Shown here piece by piece: positions 18,411 to 26,542 of a DNA stretch of 64,000 nt. The first letter of the stretch is position 1; the number at the start of each line of letters is the position of its first letter. A program made the position numbers and the translations under genes. Below the pieces are notes generated by a model that worked only from the letters and a program-made list of their open reading frames with translations, had not been told where the DNA came from and did not search any database. Source of the stretch: Cellulomonas sp. (lineage in GTDB: Bacteria > Actinomycetota > Actinomycetes > Actinomycetales > Cellulomonadaceae); the NCBI RefSeq assembly GCF_017744555.1, contig NZ_JAGIBD010000012.1, positions 62,001 through 126,000 on the forward strand, written 5' to 3'.

Positions 18411-20051
18411 ATGGAGGCAAAGATGCGTCGTTCGTCTTGGCAGGGCGTTCTGTTCCCCGTCGTCCGGCGTGGCCGCGCCACGGCACCTACCCGCGCCACA
18501 GCACCCACCCGCGTGACGGCGGCCCTGGCGGCCGTCGGCGTCCTGGGAGCGCTAGGTGCCTGCAGTGCGGGCGCGGACGGCGCGAGCGACGTCGCCCTCG
18601 GGCAGGAGCAGGCCTCCAGCGACTCCTACGCCTCCGAGGGGCGGCGGGACGTCCCGACGAACAGGAACGAGGAGTACGACGACTCACCGGAGCAGCCGTT
18701 CCAGGACGTCGCGACGAGCCCGCTGTCCACGTTCGCGTCGGACGTCGACACCGCGTCCTACAGCAACCTGCGCCGCCAGCTGCGGCAGGGCGTCGCGCCG
18801 GAGGGGGTCCGGATCGAGGAGCTGGTCAACTACTTCGACTACGACTACCCGGCGCCGGAGCCGGGTGCGGAGGACCCGTTCACGGTCACGACGCAGGTCG
18901 CGGACGCGCCGTGGGCGCCGGGCCACCAGCTGGCAATGATCGGTGTGCAGGCCACCGCCGAAAAGCCGGCCAGCCGCGGCAACAACATCGTGTTCCTGCT
19001 CGACGTGTCGGGGTCGATGGGTGAGGAGAACAAGCTGCCGCTGCTCGCCGACTCGTTCGCGCTGCTCGTGGACCGGCTCGACGAGGGCGACACCGTCTCG
19101 ATCGTCACGTACGCCGGCAGCGACCAGGTGCTCGCCGACTCCGTGCCGGGCGACCGGCACCGCGAGCTGGAGCGGCTCCTGCGCGAGCTGCGGGCGGGTG
19201 GGTCGACGGGAGGCGCCGCGGGCCTGCAGACCGCGTACGAGCTGGCGTCGAAGAACTTTGTGGAGGGCGGCAACAACCGCGTGATCCTCGCGACGGACGG
19301 CGACTTCAACGTCGGCCCGTCGACCCCTGAGCAGCTCACCGACCTCATCGAGGACCACGCGCGGTCGGGCGTGTACATCTCGGTGCTCGGCTTCGGGATG
19401 GGCAACCTGAAGGACAGCACGATGGAGGCGATCGCCGACCACGGGAACGGCAACTACGCCTACATCGACACCCTCGACGAGGCGCGCAAGGTCCTGGTGG
19501 ACGAGTTCGACTCGACGATGTTCGTGGTCGCGCAGGACCTCAAGCTCCAGGTCGAGCTGAACCCCGCGACCGTGTCGCGGTACCGGCTGCTGGGCTACGA
19601 CAACCGCCGGCTCGAGGACGAGGAGTTCGACGACGACACGAAGGACGCCGGTGACGTCGGCGCAGGGCACGCCGTGACGGCGTTCTACGAGCTGGTCCCG
19701 GCCGGGGACGGGGCGCGGGACGACGGCCTGGACTACCAGGACGTCGACGCCGGGCACTCCACCGACTTCCTGACGGTGCACGTGCGCTACAAGCGCCCGG
19801 GCGGCGGCACCAGCACCGAGGTCGTCCTCCCCGCCGGGGCCGACACGTACACCACTCACCCGAGCGCCGACTTCAGGTTCGCGTCCGCGGTCGCCGAGTT
19901 CGGCCTGGTGGCGTCCGGCTCGCGGAACGCCGCCGACGCCAGCCCGGCCCGCGCGCGCGAACGTGCCGAGGCCGCCCTCGGTGAGGACCCGTACGGCCTG
20001 CGGTCCGAGTTCGTCAGCCTGGTCGACGCCTACGAGGAGATCGCGGGCTGA
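18411..20051 (+). CDS. von Willebrand factor A domain lipoprotein (YfbK-like)
   Basis: Lipobox LGACSAGADG; RGNNIVFLLDVSGSMGEENKLPLLADSFALLVDRLDEGDTVSIVTYAGSDQVLADSV (MIDAS DxSxS) plus C-terminal DUF3520-like region. Confidence 0.9.
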   Translation: MEAKMRRSSWQGVLFPVVRRGRATAPTRATAPTRVTAALAAVGVLGALGACSAGADGASDVALGQEQASSDSYASEGRRDVPTNRNEEYDDSPEQPFQDVATSPLSTFASDVDTASYSNLRRQLRQGVAPEGVRIEELVNYFDYDYPAPEPGAEDPFTVTTQVADAPWAPGHQLAMIGVQATAEKPASRGNNIVFLLDVSGSMGEENKLPLLADSFALLVDRLDEGDTVSIVTYAGSDQVLADSVPGDRHRELERLLRELRAGGSTGGAAGLQTAYELASKNFVEGGNNRVILATDGDFNVGPSTPEQLTDLIEDHARSGVYISVLGFGMGNLKDSTMEAIADHGNGNYAYIDTLDEARKVLVDEFDSTMFVVAQDLKLQVELNPATVSRYRLLGYDNRRLEDEEFDDDTKDAGDVGAGHAVTAFYELVPAGDGARDDGLDYQDVDAGHSTDFLTVHVRYKRPGGGTSTEVVLPAGADTYTTHPSADFRFASAVAEFGLVASGSRNAADASPARARERAEAALGEDPYGLRSEFVSLVDAYEEIAG

Positions 20052-20058
20052 CCTGACG

Positions 20059-20562
20059 TCACTCGTCGTCGGGCAGGCGCGGCCACGAGTACGGCCCGGG
20101 CGGTGCGGTGCCGTCGAGCCGGGCCGTGAGGTGGGGGACCGCGACCGCGCGGACCAGGTGGAGCACGTCGTCGACGACGAACGGGACGTCGTCCGCCGAC
20201 CTGACGATCCACCAGCGGTCGACGGCGGGGTTCAGCAGCGAGCCGATCCGGGAGTACCACGCCGGACCGCCCTGGGACGTCGCCGTCGGGCGTGCCCCGA
20301 GCCACGGCGAGCGGGCGAAGGCGGCCGCCCACTCGGCGCGACGGGCGACGCACAGGTTCACGGTGAAGCCCGCCACGGACGCGTCGCTGTACCTCCAGCG
20401 CTGGAACGACAGCAGCGCGTAGTCCTTCGCGGAGCTGGGCAGCGACCAGTTCTGGCCCGACCCGCGAAACCCCGAGGCCCGCAGCTCGGGGCCGATCCGC
20501 GATCGGAGCACGTCGGTCACCAGCTCGGTCGCCTTCGCCGGGGGCGCGTCGGTCTCGCTCAC
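20059..20562 (-). CDS. DUF4304-like protein
   Basis: VTDVLRSRIGPELRASGFRGSGQNWSLPSSAKDYALLSFQRWRYSDASVAGFTVNLCV. Confidence 0.65.
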   Translation of the reverse strand: MSETDAPPAKATELVTDVLRSRIGPELRASGFRGSGQNWSLPSSAKDYALLSFQRWRYSDASVAGFTVNLCVARRAEWAAAFARSPWLGARPTATSQGGPAWYSRIGSLLNPAVDRWWIVRSADDVPFVVDDVLHLVRAVAVPHLTARLDGTAPPGPYSWPRLPDDE

Positions 20563-20617
20563 GCGTCCGATGATCCAGGTCCGCGTGGCCGGGGTCGAGC
20601 CCGCGGTGGCGATCGGG

Positions 20618-20848
20618 TCAGACGGGGATGAGGTCGTAGCGCAGGTCGCGCGGGGCCGGGCGTTGGGCGGCGGTGCGCGTGAAGTCGACCGGCAGGGCGG
20701 GCACCTCGCCCGCGGGGCGGTCCTCGTCGTCCAGGGTCGCGTTCACCGTCATGGTCCGCTCCTTCGCGTCCGCGGCGCCGGCGTCGTTGCCGAAGCCCGT
20801 CCGACCGCCGGTGCCCGTGGTCACGGGTCCGACGCTCATCCCTCCCAT
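20618..20848 (-). CDS. Hypothetical small protein
   Basis: 76-aa ORF MGGMSVGPVTTGTGGRTGFGNDAGAADAKERTMTVNATLDDEDRPAGEVPALPVDFTRTAAQRPAPRDLRYDLIPV fills an otherwise empty gap; coding character uncertain. Confidence 0.4.
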   Translation of the reverse strand: MGGMSVGPVTTGTGGRTGFGNDAGAADAKERTMTVNATLDDEDRPAGEVPALPVDFTRTAAQRPAPRDLRYDLIPV

Positions 20849-20920
20849 CGGGCGCGCCGTCGTCCTCGGTAGGAGCTGCGGCCGCCTTCATCCCTTGGGC
20901 GACGCGAGCAGGTGCGGGCC

Positions 20921-21592
20921 TCAGGCCAGGACGAGCCTCGGCGCGAGGTCGGTGACGCGGCGGTCGAGCTCGGCGACGGCCCGGTCGAACGCGTCGTCGT
21001 CCGCGACGCGGACGGGGTCGGGGATCGACCAGTGGGCGTCGGCGACGAGGCCGGGCTCCTCGTGCGCGCGGTCGCACACGGTGATCACGAGGTCGTCGGG
21101 CCGCCGCACGGCGTCGACCAGCTGCGGCTGCTGCTCGCGGAGGTCGAGACGGTGCCGACGTGCCGCGGCGACCGCGCCGGGGGCGATCGACGCCGCCGGG
21201 CGGGTCCCGGCCGAGTCCGCGGGGATCGCGCTCGTGCGACGCCAGAGGGCCGCCGCGAGGTGCGAGCGTGCCGAGTTGGCGGTGCACACGAACAGCACCC
21301 GGGGCGGTCGGGGCAGGGCGGGGGCGAGCGGGCCGAGCTCGGTGGGGAGCAGCCGGAGATAGGTGCGGCGGCGGTCGCCCTCGGACCGGGTCCGCTGGAC
21401 GAGGCCGTGCGTCACCAGCACGTTCACGTGGTGCGTCAGCAGGTTGGACGGCATCGACAGTGCGTCGGCGAGCTCGGACGGTGACGCGTCGCCTCGGGAC
21501 AGGAGGTCGACGACCGCGAGGCGTCCGGGGTCGGCGAGCGCGCCGTGCAGCGCGGCGCGACGTGCGACCTCGGCCAGCCACTCAGTGTTCAT
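20921..21592 (-). CDS. ArsR-family regulator fused to a low-molecular-weight phosphatase/arsenate reductase domain
   Basis: N-terminal wHTH MNTEWLAEVARRAALHGALADPGRLAVVDLLSRGDASPSELADALSMPSNLLTHHVNVLVTHGLVQRTRSEGDRR; C-terminal VLFVCTANSARSHLAAALWRR (CX5R-type P-loop). Confidence 0.88.
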   Translation of the reverse strand: MNTEWLAEVARRAALHGALADPGRLAVVDLLSRGDASPSELADALSMPSNLLTHHVNVLVTHGLVQRTRSEGDRRRTYLRLLPTELGPLAPALPRPPRVLFVCTANSARSHLAAALWRRTSAIPADSAGTRPAASIAPGAVAAARRHRLDLREQQPQLVDAVRRPDDLVITVCDRAHEEPGLVADAHWSIPDPVRVADDDAFDRAVAELDRRVTDLAPRLVLA

Positions 21593-21615
21593 TGAGTCAA
21601 TCTTGACTGAGTCAT
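21586..21615. promoter_or_regulatory. Putative ArsR operator between the ArsR-ArsC fusion and arsC
   Basis: attGAGTCAA-tc-TTGACTGAgtca near-palindrome in the 46-nt divergent intergenic region. Confidence 0.55.
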
Positions 21616-21638
21616 CGTCGCGCATCAACCATGGTGCC

Positions 21639-22058
21639 GTGACCACCACGAAGCCCAGCGTCCTGTTCGTCTGCGTCCACAACGCCGGCCGCTCCCAGAT
21701 GGCGGCCGGGTTCCTGTCCGCCCTGTCCGGCGGTGCCGTCGAGGTCCGGTCGGCCGGGTCGATGCCGGCCGACCAGGTCAACCCGGTCGCCGTGCAGGCG
21801 ATGGCCGAGGTCGGCGTCGACATCGCCGCCGAGCAGCCCAAGGTCCTCACCAACGAGGCGGTCCAGGCGTCCGACGTGGTCGTGACGATGGGCTGCGGCG
21901 ACGCCTGCCCGTACTTCCCCGGCACGCGGTACGAGGACTGGGCGCTCGACGACCCCGCCGGGCAGGGGATCGAGGCCGTGCGGCCGATCCGCGACCAGAT
22001 CCGCTTGCGCATCGTCACGCTGCTCGACGAGCTCGGGGTCGCCGTCGTCGGCGCGTGA
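21639..22058 (+). CDS. arsC: Arsenate reductase (LMW-PTP fold)
   Basis: VTTTKPSVLFVCVHNAGRSQMAAGFLSALSGGAVEVRSAGSMPADQVNPVAVQAMAEVGVDIAAEQPKVLTNEAVQASDVVVTMGCGDACPYFPGTRYEDWALDDPAG: CVHNAGRSQMA and GCGDACP hallmarks. Confidence 0.93.
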   Translation: MTTTKPSVLFVCVHNAGRSQMAAGFLSALSGGAVEVRSAGSMPADQVNPVAVQAMAEVGVDIAAEQPKVLTNEAVQASDVVVTMGCGDACPYFPGTRYEDWALDDPAGQGIEAVRPIRDQIRLRIVTLLDELGVAVVGA

Positions 22059-22092
22059 CGACCGGCCCGCCGCCGAGGCGACGGGCCGGTCG
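22059..22092. terminator. Bidirectional terminator between arsC and the minus-strand arsM transcript
   Basis: CGACCGGCCCG ... CGGGCCGGTCG perfect 11-bp arms between convergent stops at 22058 and 22120. Confidence 0.7.
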
Positions 22093-22119
22093 AGGGTTCG
22101 GGCAGGACGAGGCCGGCGC

Positions 22120-22356
22120 TCAGGCCGGGCAGCACGCCGGTGCGGCGCCCCACCCGTCGGCCGGGACGAGCCGGGTCCGGGCGCCGCTCAGGAACGCCGC
22201 GGGCGTCGCGGTGGCGCTGCGCCAGGCGTCGCGCAGGCTCGGCCGCGGCGGGGCGACGGGCAGGGCGCGCTCGCGCAGCACGAGGGCGCGGTCGAGTCGC
22301 CGCTCCAGCTCGCGTTCCTGCTGCCGGTGGATGACGAGGTACATCTCGGGGTGCAT
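22120..22356 (-). CDS. Small 78-aa protein with C-terminal Cys-Cys pair, downstream of arsM
   Basis: MHPEMYLVIHRQQERELERRLDRALVLRERALPVAPPRPSLRDAWRSATATPAAFLSGARTRLVPADGWGAAPACCPA; same strand, 5 bp after arsM. Confidence 0.6.
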   Translation of the reverse strand: MHPEMYLVIHRQQERELERRLDRALVLRERALPVAPPRPSLRDAWRSATATPAAFLSGARTRLVPADGWGAAPACCPA

Positions 22357-22361
22357 GGTGC

Positions 22362-23108
22362 TCAGACCTCCTGCGGCTTGCGGGCCCGCACGACGGCGCT
22401 GTGCATGCCGTCGGCGACCTGGTGGGTGAACGTGACGTCGGCGTCGACGAACCCGGCTTCCGCGAGCCCGTCGAGGTACTCCTGCCGTGACAGGGCGCCG
22501 GCGATGCAGCCGACGTAGGAGCCGCGCTCGGCCCGCTGGTCCGGCGTCAGGTGGTCCTCGGCGACGACGTCGGAGATGCCGACGCGGCCGCCGGGCACGA
22601 GAACCCGGAACGCCTCGGACAGCACGGCCGGCTTGTCGGTGGACAGGTTGACGACGCAGTTGGAGATGACGACGTCGACGGACGCGTCGTCGAGCGGCAG
22701 GTCCTCGATGGTGCCGCGGTGGAACGCCACGTTGGTCGCCCCGGCCTTCTCCGCGTTGGCGCGGGCGAGGGCTAGCATCTCGTCGGTCATGTCGACGCCG
22801 TGTGCGAACCCGGTGGGCCCGACCCGCTTCGCCGACAGGAGGACGTCGATCCCGCCGCCCGACCCGAGGTCGAGCACACGCTCGCCCTCGCGCAGCTCCG
22901 CGACGGCGAGCGGGTTGCCGCAGCCGAGGGAGACGAGCTGCGCCTCCAGCGGCACGTCGGCGAGGTCGCTCGCGTCGTACAGCGCGGCGCCGAACTTCTC
23001 TGCCGTGCTGGTCGGCTCGCAGCCGCCGCCGCAACAGCCGGCGTCGCCGCCGACCTGGATCGCTGCCAGCGCGTAGCGCTCGCGCACCTGATCCCGGATG
23101 TCCGTCAT
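22362..23108 (-). CDS. arsM: Arsenite S-adenosylmethionine methyltransferase
   Basis: MTDIRDQVRERYALAAIQVGGDAGCCGGGCEPTSTAEKFGAALYDASDLADVPLEAQLVSLGCGNPLAVAELREGERVLDLGSGGGIDVLLSAKRVGPTGFAHGVDMTDEML...ISNCVVNLSTDK: conserved ArsM cysteines and SAM motif. Confidence 0.93.
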   Translation of the reverse strand: MTDIRDQVRERYALAAIQVGGDAGCCGGGCEPTSTAEKFGAALYDASDLADVPLEAQLVSLGCGNPLAVAELREGERVLDLGSGGGIDVLLSAKRVGPTGFAHGVDMTDEMLALARANAEKAGATNVAFHRGTIEDLPLDDASVDVVISNCVVNLSTDKPAVLSEAFRVLVPGGRVGISDVVAEDHLTPDQRAERGSYVGCIAGALSRQEYLDGLAEAGFVDADVTFTHQVADGMHSAVVRARKPQEV

Positions 23109-23120
23109 GACCGCTCCTCG

Positions 23121-23140
23121 TATCGAAGGTTGTCGATGTC
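23121..23140. promoter_or_regulatory. Putative ArsR operator copy 1 (arsM side)
   Basis: TATCGAAGGTTGTCGATGTC; contains ATCGA-aggttg-TCGAT perfect inverted repeat; 16/20 identical to copy 2. Confidence 0.55.
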
Positions 23141-23158
23141 CGGCATCATGGACCCGTA

Positions 23159-23178
23159 TATCGAAGTCTGTCAATATC
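23159..23178. promoter_or_regulatory. Putative ArsR operator copy 2 (arsR side)
   Basis: TATCGAAGTCTGTCAATATC, 38 bp from copy 1. Confidence 0.55.
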
Positions 23179-23213
23179 GACATCGGTCAATCTCCGCACG
23201 TACACTGCCAGGC

Positions 23214-23585
23214 ATGGCACTCGACCTGCTCCCCGTGGTGAGCTCGCCCGCCGCCTGCTGCACGCCGGTGACGGCGCCGACGATCAGCGAGGACGACGCC
23301 CAGCAGCTCGCTCGCACGCTCAAGGCGCTCGCCGACCCCACGCGCCTGCGGCTGCTGTCGCTCATCGCCGCGCACGAGGGCGGCGAGGCGTGCGTCTGCG
23401 ACCTCATCGAGCCCGTCGGGCTGAGCCAGCCGACCGTGTCCCACCACCTCAAGCAGCTCACCGAGGCCGGCCTGGTCACGCGCGAGAAGCGCGGCGTCTG
23501 GGCGTACTTCACGATCGTGCCGGGAGCGGTCGACGCCGTGGCCGCGCACCTCGGCACGCACCTGCGCGTCGGCGGTGCCGTGTGA
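23214..23585 (+). CDS. arsR: ArsR family transcriptional repressor
   Basis: MALDLLPVVSSPAACCTPVTAPTISEDDAQQLARTLKALADPTRLRLLSLIAAHEGGEACVCDLIEPVGLSQPTVSHHLKQLTEAGLVTREKRGVWAYFTIVPGAV; ACVCDL metal site; TACACT 7 nt before the ATG. Confidence 0.93.
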   Translation: MALDLLPVVSSPAACCTPVTAPTISEDDAQQLARTLKALADPTRLRLLSLIAAHEGGEACVCDLIEPVGLSQPTVSHHLKQLTEAGLVTREKRGVWAYFTIVPGAVDAVAAHLGTHLRVGGAV

Positions 23586-24094
23586 GCGGGACGATCACCG
23601 TCGTCCCCCTGACCGCCGCGCACTGGCCCGACGTCGAGCGCATCTACGCGGCGGGCATCGCGACCGGTCACGCGACGTTCGCCGAGGACGTCCCCACGTG
23701 GGAGGCGTTCGACGCGGGCAAGCTCGCCGAGCACCGGTTCGTCGCGGTCGACGAGACCGGGGCGGTCGTCGGGTGGGTCGCGGTGTCGCCCGTCTCGGAG
23801 CGGTGCGTGTACGCGGGGGTCGTCGAGCACTCGGTGTACGTCGACGAGGCCGTCCGAGGCCGCGGCGTCGGACGGCTGCTGCTCGAGGCGCTGCTCGCGA
23901 GCACGGACGCGGGCGGCGTGTGGACCGTGCAGTCGGGCGTCTTCCCCGAGAACACGGCGAGCCTCGCGCTGCACGCGGCCGCCGGCTTCCGCGTCGTCGG
24001 CACTCGCGAGCGGCTCGGCCGCATGACGCACGGGCCGCGGTCGGGCGAGTGGCGCGACGTCGTCCTGCTCGAGCGGCGCTCGCCGGCCCTCTGA
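23582..24094 (+). CDS. arsN1: GNAT acetyltransferase of the phosphinothricin/arsinothricin N-acetyltransferase type
   Basis: VSGTITVVPLTAAHWPDVERIYAAGIATGHATFAEDVPTWEAFDAGKLAEHRFVAVDETGAVVGWVAVSPVSERCVYAGVVEHSVYVDEAVRGRGVGRLLLEALLASTDAGGVWTVQSGVFPENTASLALHAAAGFRVVGTRERLGRM; coupled to arsR by GTGA overlap. Confidence 0.8.
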   Translation: MSGTITVVPLTAAHWPDVERIYAAGIATGHATFAEDVPTWEAFDAGKLAEHRFVAVDETGAVVGWVAVSPVSERCVYAGVVEHSVYVDEAVRGRGVGRLLLEALLASTDAGGVWTVQSGVFPENTASLALHAAAGFRVVGTRERLGRMTHGPRSGEWRDVVLLERRSPAL

Positions 24095-24097
24095 CGC

Positions 24098-25294
24098 TCA
24101 GGCGCGGCGGGCCGTCGCGCGCGCACGCAGCTGCGCCCCGACCGCGAACGCGTAGACGACCCCGGCCGCGAGCCCGAGCGCGCCGCGTGCGGGGAGCTTC
24201 GCAAGCACGGGCACGAGCGCGACGAGCAGCACCGCCTCGGCCACGCGCCGCCACAACCACGGCTCCCGCGCGGACCGGACCAGGACGGTCGCCCCCAGCA
24301 GGTACGCGGCGAGCCCGCCCGCGAGCAGTGCCGCCGCGAACGACCCGAACGGCTCGTCCGAGCCGACGTGCGCCATCGCCTCCTCGATGCCGACCGCGAC
24401 CATGACGACCGACGCGACCAGCACGAAGTGCAGGTACGTGTACGCGAGCGTCGCGTACTCGACGCGCTCCACGCCCTGCAGGCGCGCCAGGCGGCGCTCG
24501 GCGGCACCGGCGGACTTGAGGAAGTAGATCCACCAGAGCATCAGGGCGATCAGGATCGACAGCGTCGCGCCGGCGATGACCGGCCAGCTCACGGGCAGGT
24601 GGGAGGCGCCGAAGCCGACCGCGATGACCGACTCGCCCAGCGCCAGGATGACGACGAGCCCGTACCGCTCCGCCCAGTGCGTCGGCGAGTAGAGCCGCCA
24701 GCTGCCGCGCCGGCCCGTGAGCAGCGTCATGAGCACGTCGAACGAGAACGCACCGAGCCAGATCCACGTCTGCGCGGGCTCGCCGACGAGCGCCCCGACG
24801 ACGAGGAGCGCCGTGGACGGGACGATCGCGACCACCGCGGTCCGCACGAGCTGGCGGCGCAGCGCGGCGTCCCCGGCGGCCGCGACCACGTACAGGGCGC
24901 CGTGCACCACGCGGACGACGACGTAGGCCACGATGAGCACGAGCGGGCCGAACAGGCCGCCGGGCAGGTCCTCGTACGCCTCGGGGATCGACAGGGTCGC
25001 GACGAACACCGCCACCATCGCGATCCCCATGCCCACGCGCAGCAGACCCTGGTCCGCGGGCGACTGGTTCGCGAGCCAGCTGTACGACGTCCACGTCCAC
25101 CACAGCAGCCCCAGCACCGTGAGCGCCTGGACCATCCCGCGCCCGCTGTGCGTCTCCGCGACGAGGTGGCTGACCTGCGTGAACGCGAACACGTAGACGA
25201 GGTCGAAGAACAGCTCGAACGTCGTGACGCGGTGCCCCTCGGGCGACGTGCGCAGGCCGACGGCCCACGGACGGCGGCGCGACGTCTCGGTCAC
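24098..25294 (-). CDS. Low temperature requirement protein A (LtrA) family membrane protein
   Basis: VTETSRRRPWAVGLRTSPEGHRVTTFELFFDLVYVFAFTQVSHLVAETHS...LLWWTWTSYSWLANQ...HWAERYGLVVILALGESVIAVG. Confidence 0.92.
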   Translation of the reverse strand: MTETSRRRPWAVGLRTSPEGHRVTTFELFFDLVYVFAFTQVSHLVAETHSGRGMVQALTVLGLLWWTWTSYSWLANQSPADQGLLRVGMGIAMVAVFVATLSIPEAYEDLPGGLFGPLVLIVAYVVVRVVHGALYVVAAAGDAALRRQLVRTAVVAIVPSTALLVVGALVGEPAQTWIWLGAFSFDVLMTLLTGRRGSWRLYSPTHWAERYGLVVILALGESVIAVGFGASHLPVSWPVIAGATLSILIALMLWWIYFLKSAGAAERRLARLQGVERVEYATLAYTYLHFVLVASVVMVAVGIEEAMAHVGSDEPFGSFAAALLAGGLAAYLLGATVLVRSAREPWLWRRVAEAVLLVALVPVLAKLPARGALGLAAGVVYAFAVGAQLRARATARRA

Positions 25295-25357
25295 GCGGCC
25301 ACCCTGACAGAGCACCGAGCAGACGGTCCAGGGTGCCGCGTGCGCACGACGGCCGGC

Positions 25358-26542
25358 TCATCGACCGCCACGGGGCGGCCCCATCGGGAGGGCCCGGGAC
25401 AGGGGCACACCCGGCCGGTAGGCGAGGTGCTCGTGCGACGGGGCGTCCAGCACGCACAGGTCCGCCCGCGCGCCGACGCGCAGGTGCCCGACGTCCGGCC
25501 GGCGCAGGGCGTGCGCACCGCCGAGCGTCGCCGCCCGCACGGCCTCGTCGACCGTCATCCGCAGCTGCGTGACGGCGAGCGAAACCATCAGCGGCATCGA
25601 GGTCGAGAAGCACGTGCCCGGGTTGCAGTCGGATGCGAGCGCGACCTCGACGCCCGCGTCCAGCAGCCGTCGTGCGTCCGGGAACGGTGAGCGGGTGGAC
25701 AGCTCGACGCCCGGCAGCAGTGTCGCGACCGGGCCGCCGTGAGGTGCGGCGTCCGCGAGCGCGGTGACGTCGTCGTCCGACAGGTGCGTGCAGTGGTCGA
25801 CGCTCGCGGCGCCGAGCTCGACGGCGATCCGGGCGCCCGGGCCGGGGCCGAGCTGGTTCCCGTGCACCCGGAGCCCGAGGCCGGCGTGCGCGGCGGCGGA
25901 CAGGACGACGCGCGCCTCGTCGCCGTCGAACGCGTGCGGTGACCCCGGCTCGCAGAACACGTCGGCCCAGCGCGCGTGCGGCGCGCACGCGGCGAGCATC
26001 GGACCGGTCACGAGGTCGACGTAGTCCGCCCGGTCGACGCCCGGCGGGACGACGTGCGCGCCGAGGAACGTCGTCTCGGGCGTGACCTCGCGAGCGAGCC
26101 GCAGCAGCCGCTCCTCGGTCGCGGTGTCGAGGCCGTAGCCGCTCTTGATCTCGAGCGTCGTGGTGCCCTGCGCGCGGGCCTCCGCGACGAGGGCCGCAAG
26201 GCGCGTGCGCAGCTGATCGTCGGAGGCGGCCCGCGTCGCCGCGACCGTCCGGGCGATGCCGCCGCCCGTGTACGGCTCGCCGGCCATGCGGGCCGCGAAC
26301 TCGTCGGCGCGGTCACCCGCGAACACCAGGTGCGTGTGCGAATCGACGAACCCGGGCAGCACGGCACGGCCCTCGACGTCCGTCTCCTCGTCCGCAGGAG
26401 GTGCCGCGCTCGCGGGCCCGACCCACGCGACCGCGCCGTCCTCGGCCACGAGCGCCGCGTCGCGGACGAGGCCCAGCGGGCCGTCGAAGCGCGGGTCGTG
26501 CGTGACGAGCTCGCCGATGCCGGTGACCAGGTGCGACGTCAT
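25358..26542 (-). CDS. hutI: Imidazolonepropionase
   Basis: [47 protein letters not shown]...[19 protein letters not shown]...[26 protein letters not shown]. Confidence 0.95.
   Translation of the reverse strand: MTSHLVTGIGELVTHDPRFDGPLGLVRDAALVAEDGAVAWVGPASAAPPADEETDVEGRAVLPGFVDSHTHLVFAGDRADEFAARMAGEPYTGGGIARTVAATRAASDDQLRTRLAALVAEARAQGTTTLEIKSGYGLDTATEERLLRLAREVTPETTFLGAHVVPPGVDRADYVDLVTGPMLAACAPHARWADVFCEPGSPHAFDGDEARVVLSAAAHAGLGLRVHGNQLGPGPGARIAVELGAASVDHCTHLSDDDVTALADAAPHGGPVATLLPGVELSTRSPFPDARRLLDAGVEVALASDCNPGTCFSTSMPLMVSLAVTQLRMTVDEAVRAATLGGAHALRRPDVGHLRVGARADLCVLDAPSHEHLAYRPGVPLSRALPMGPPRGGR

Noticed and set aside
24098-25294. LtrA as the missing arsenite permease
   Set aside because: Sequence is clearly LtrA family, convergent to the ars genes, with no known arsenic role; kept only as a speculative alternative.
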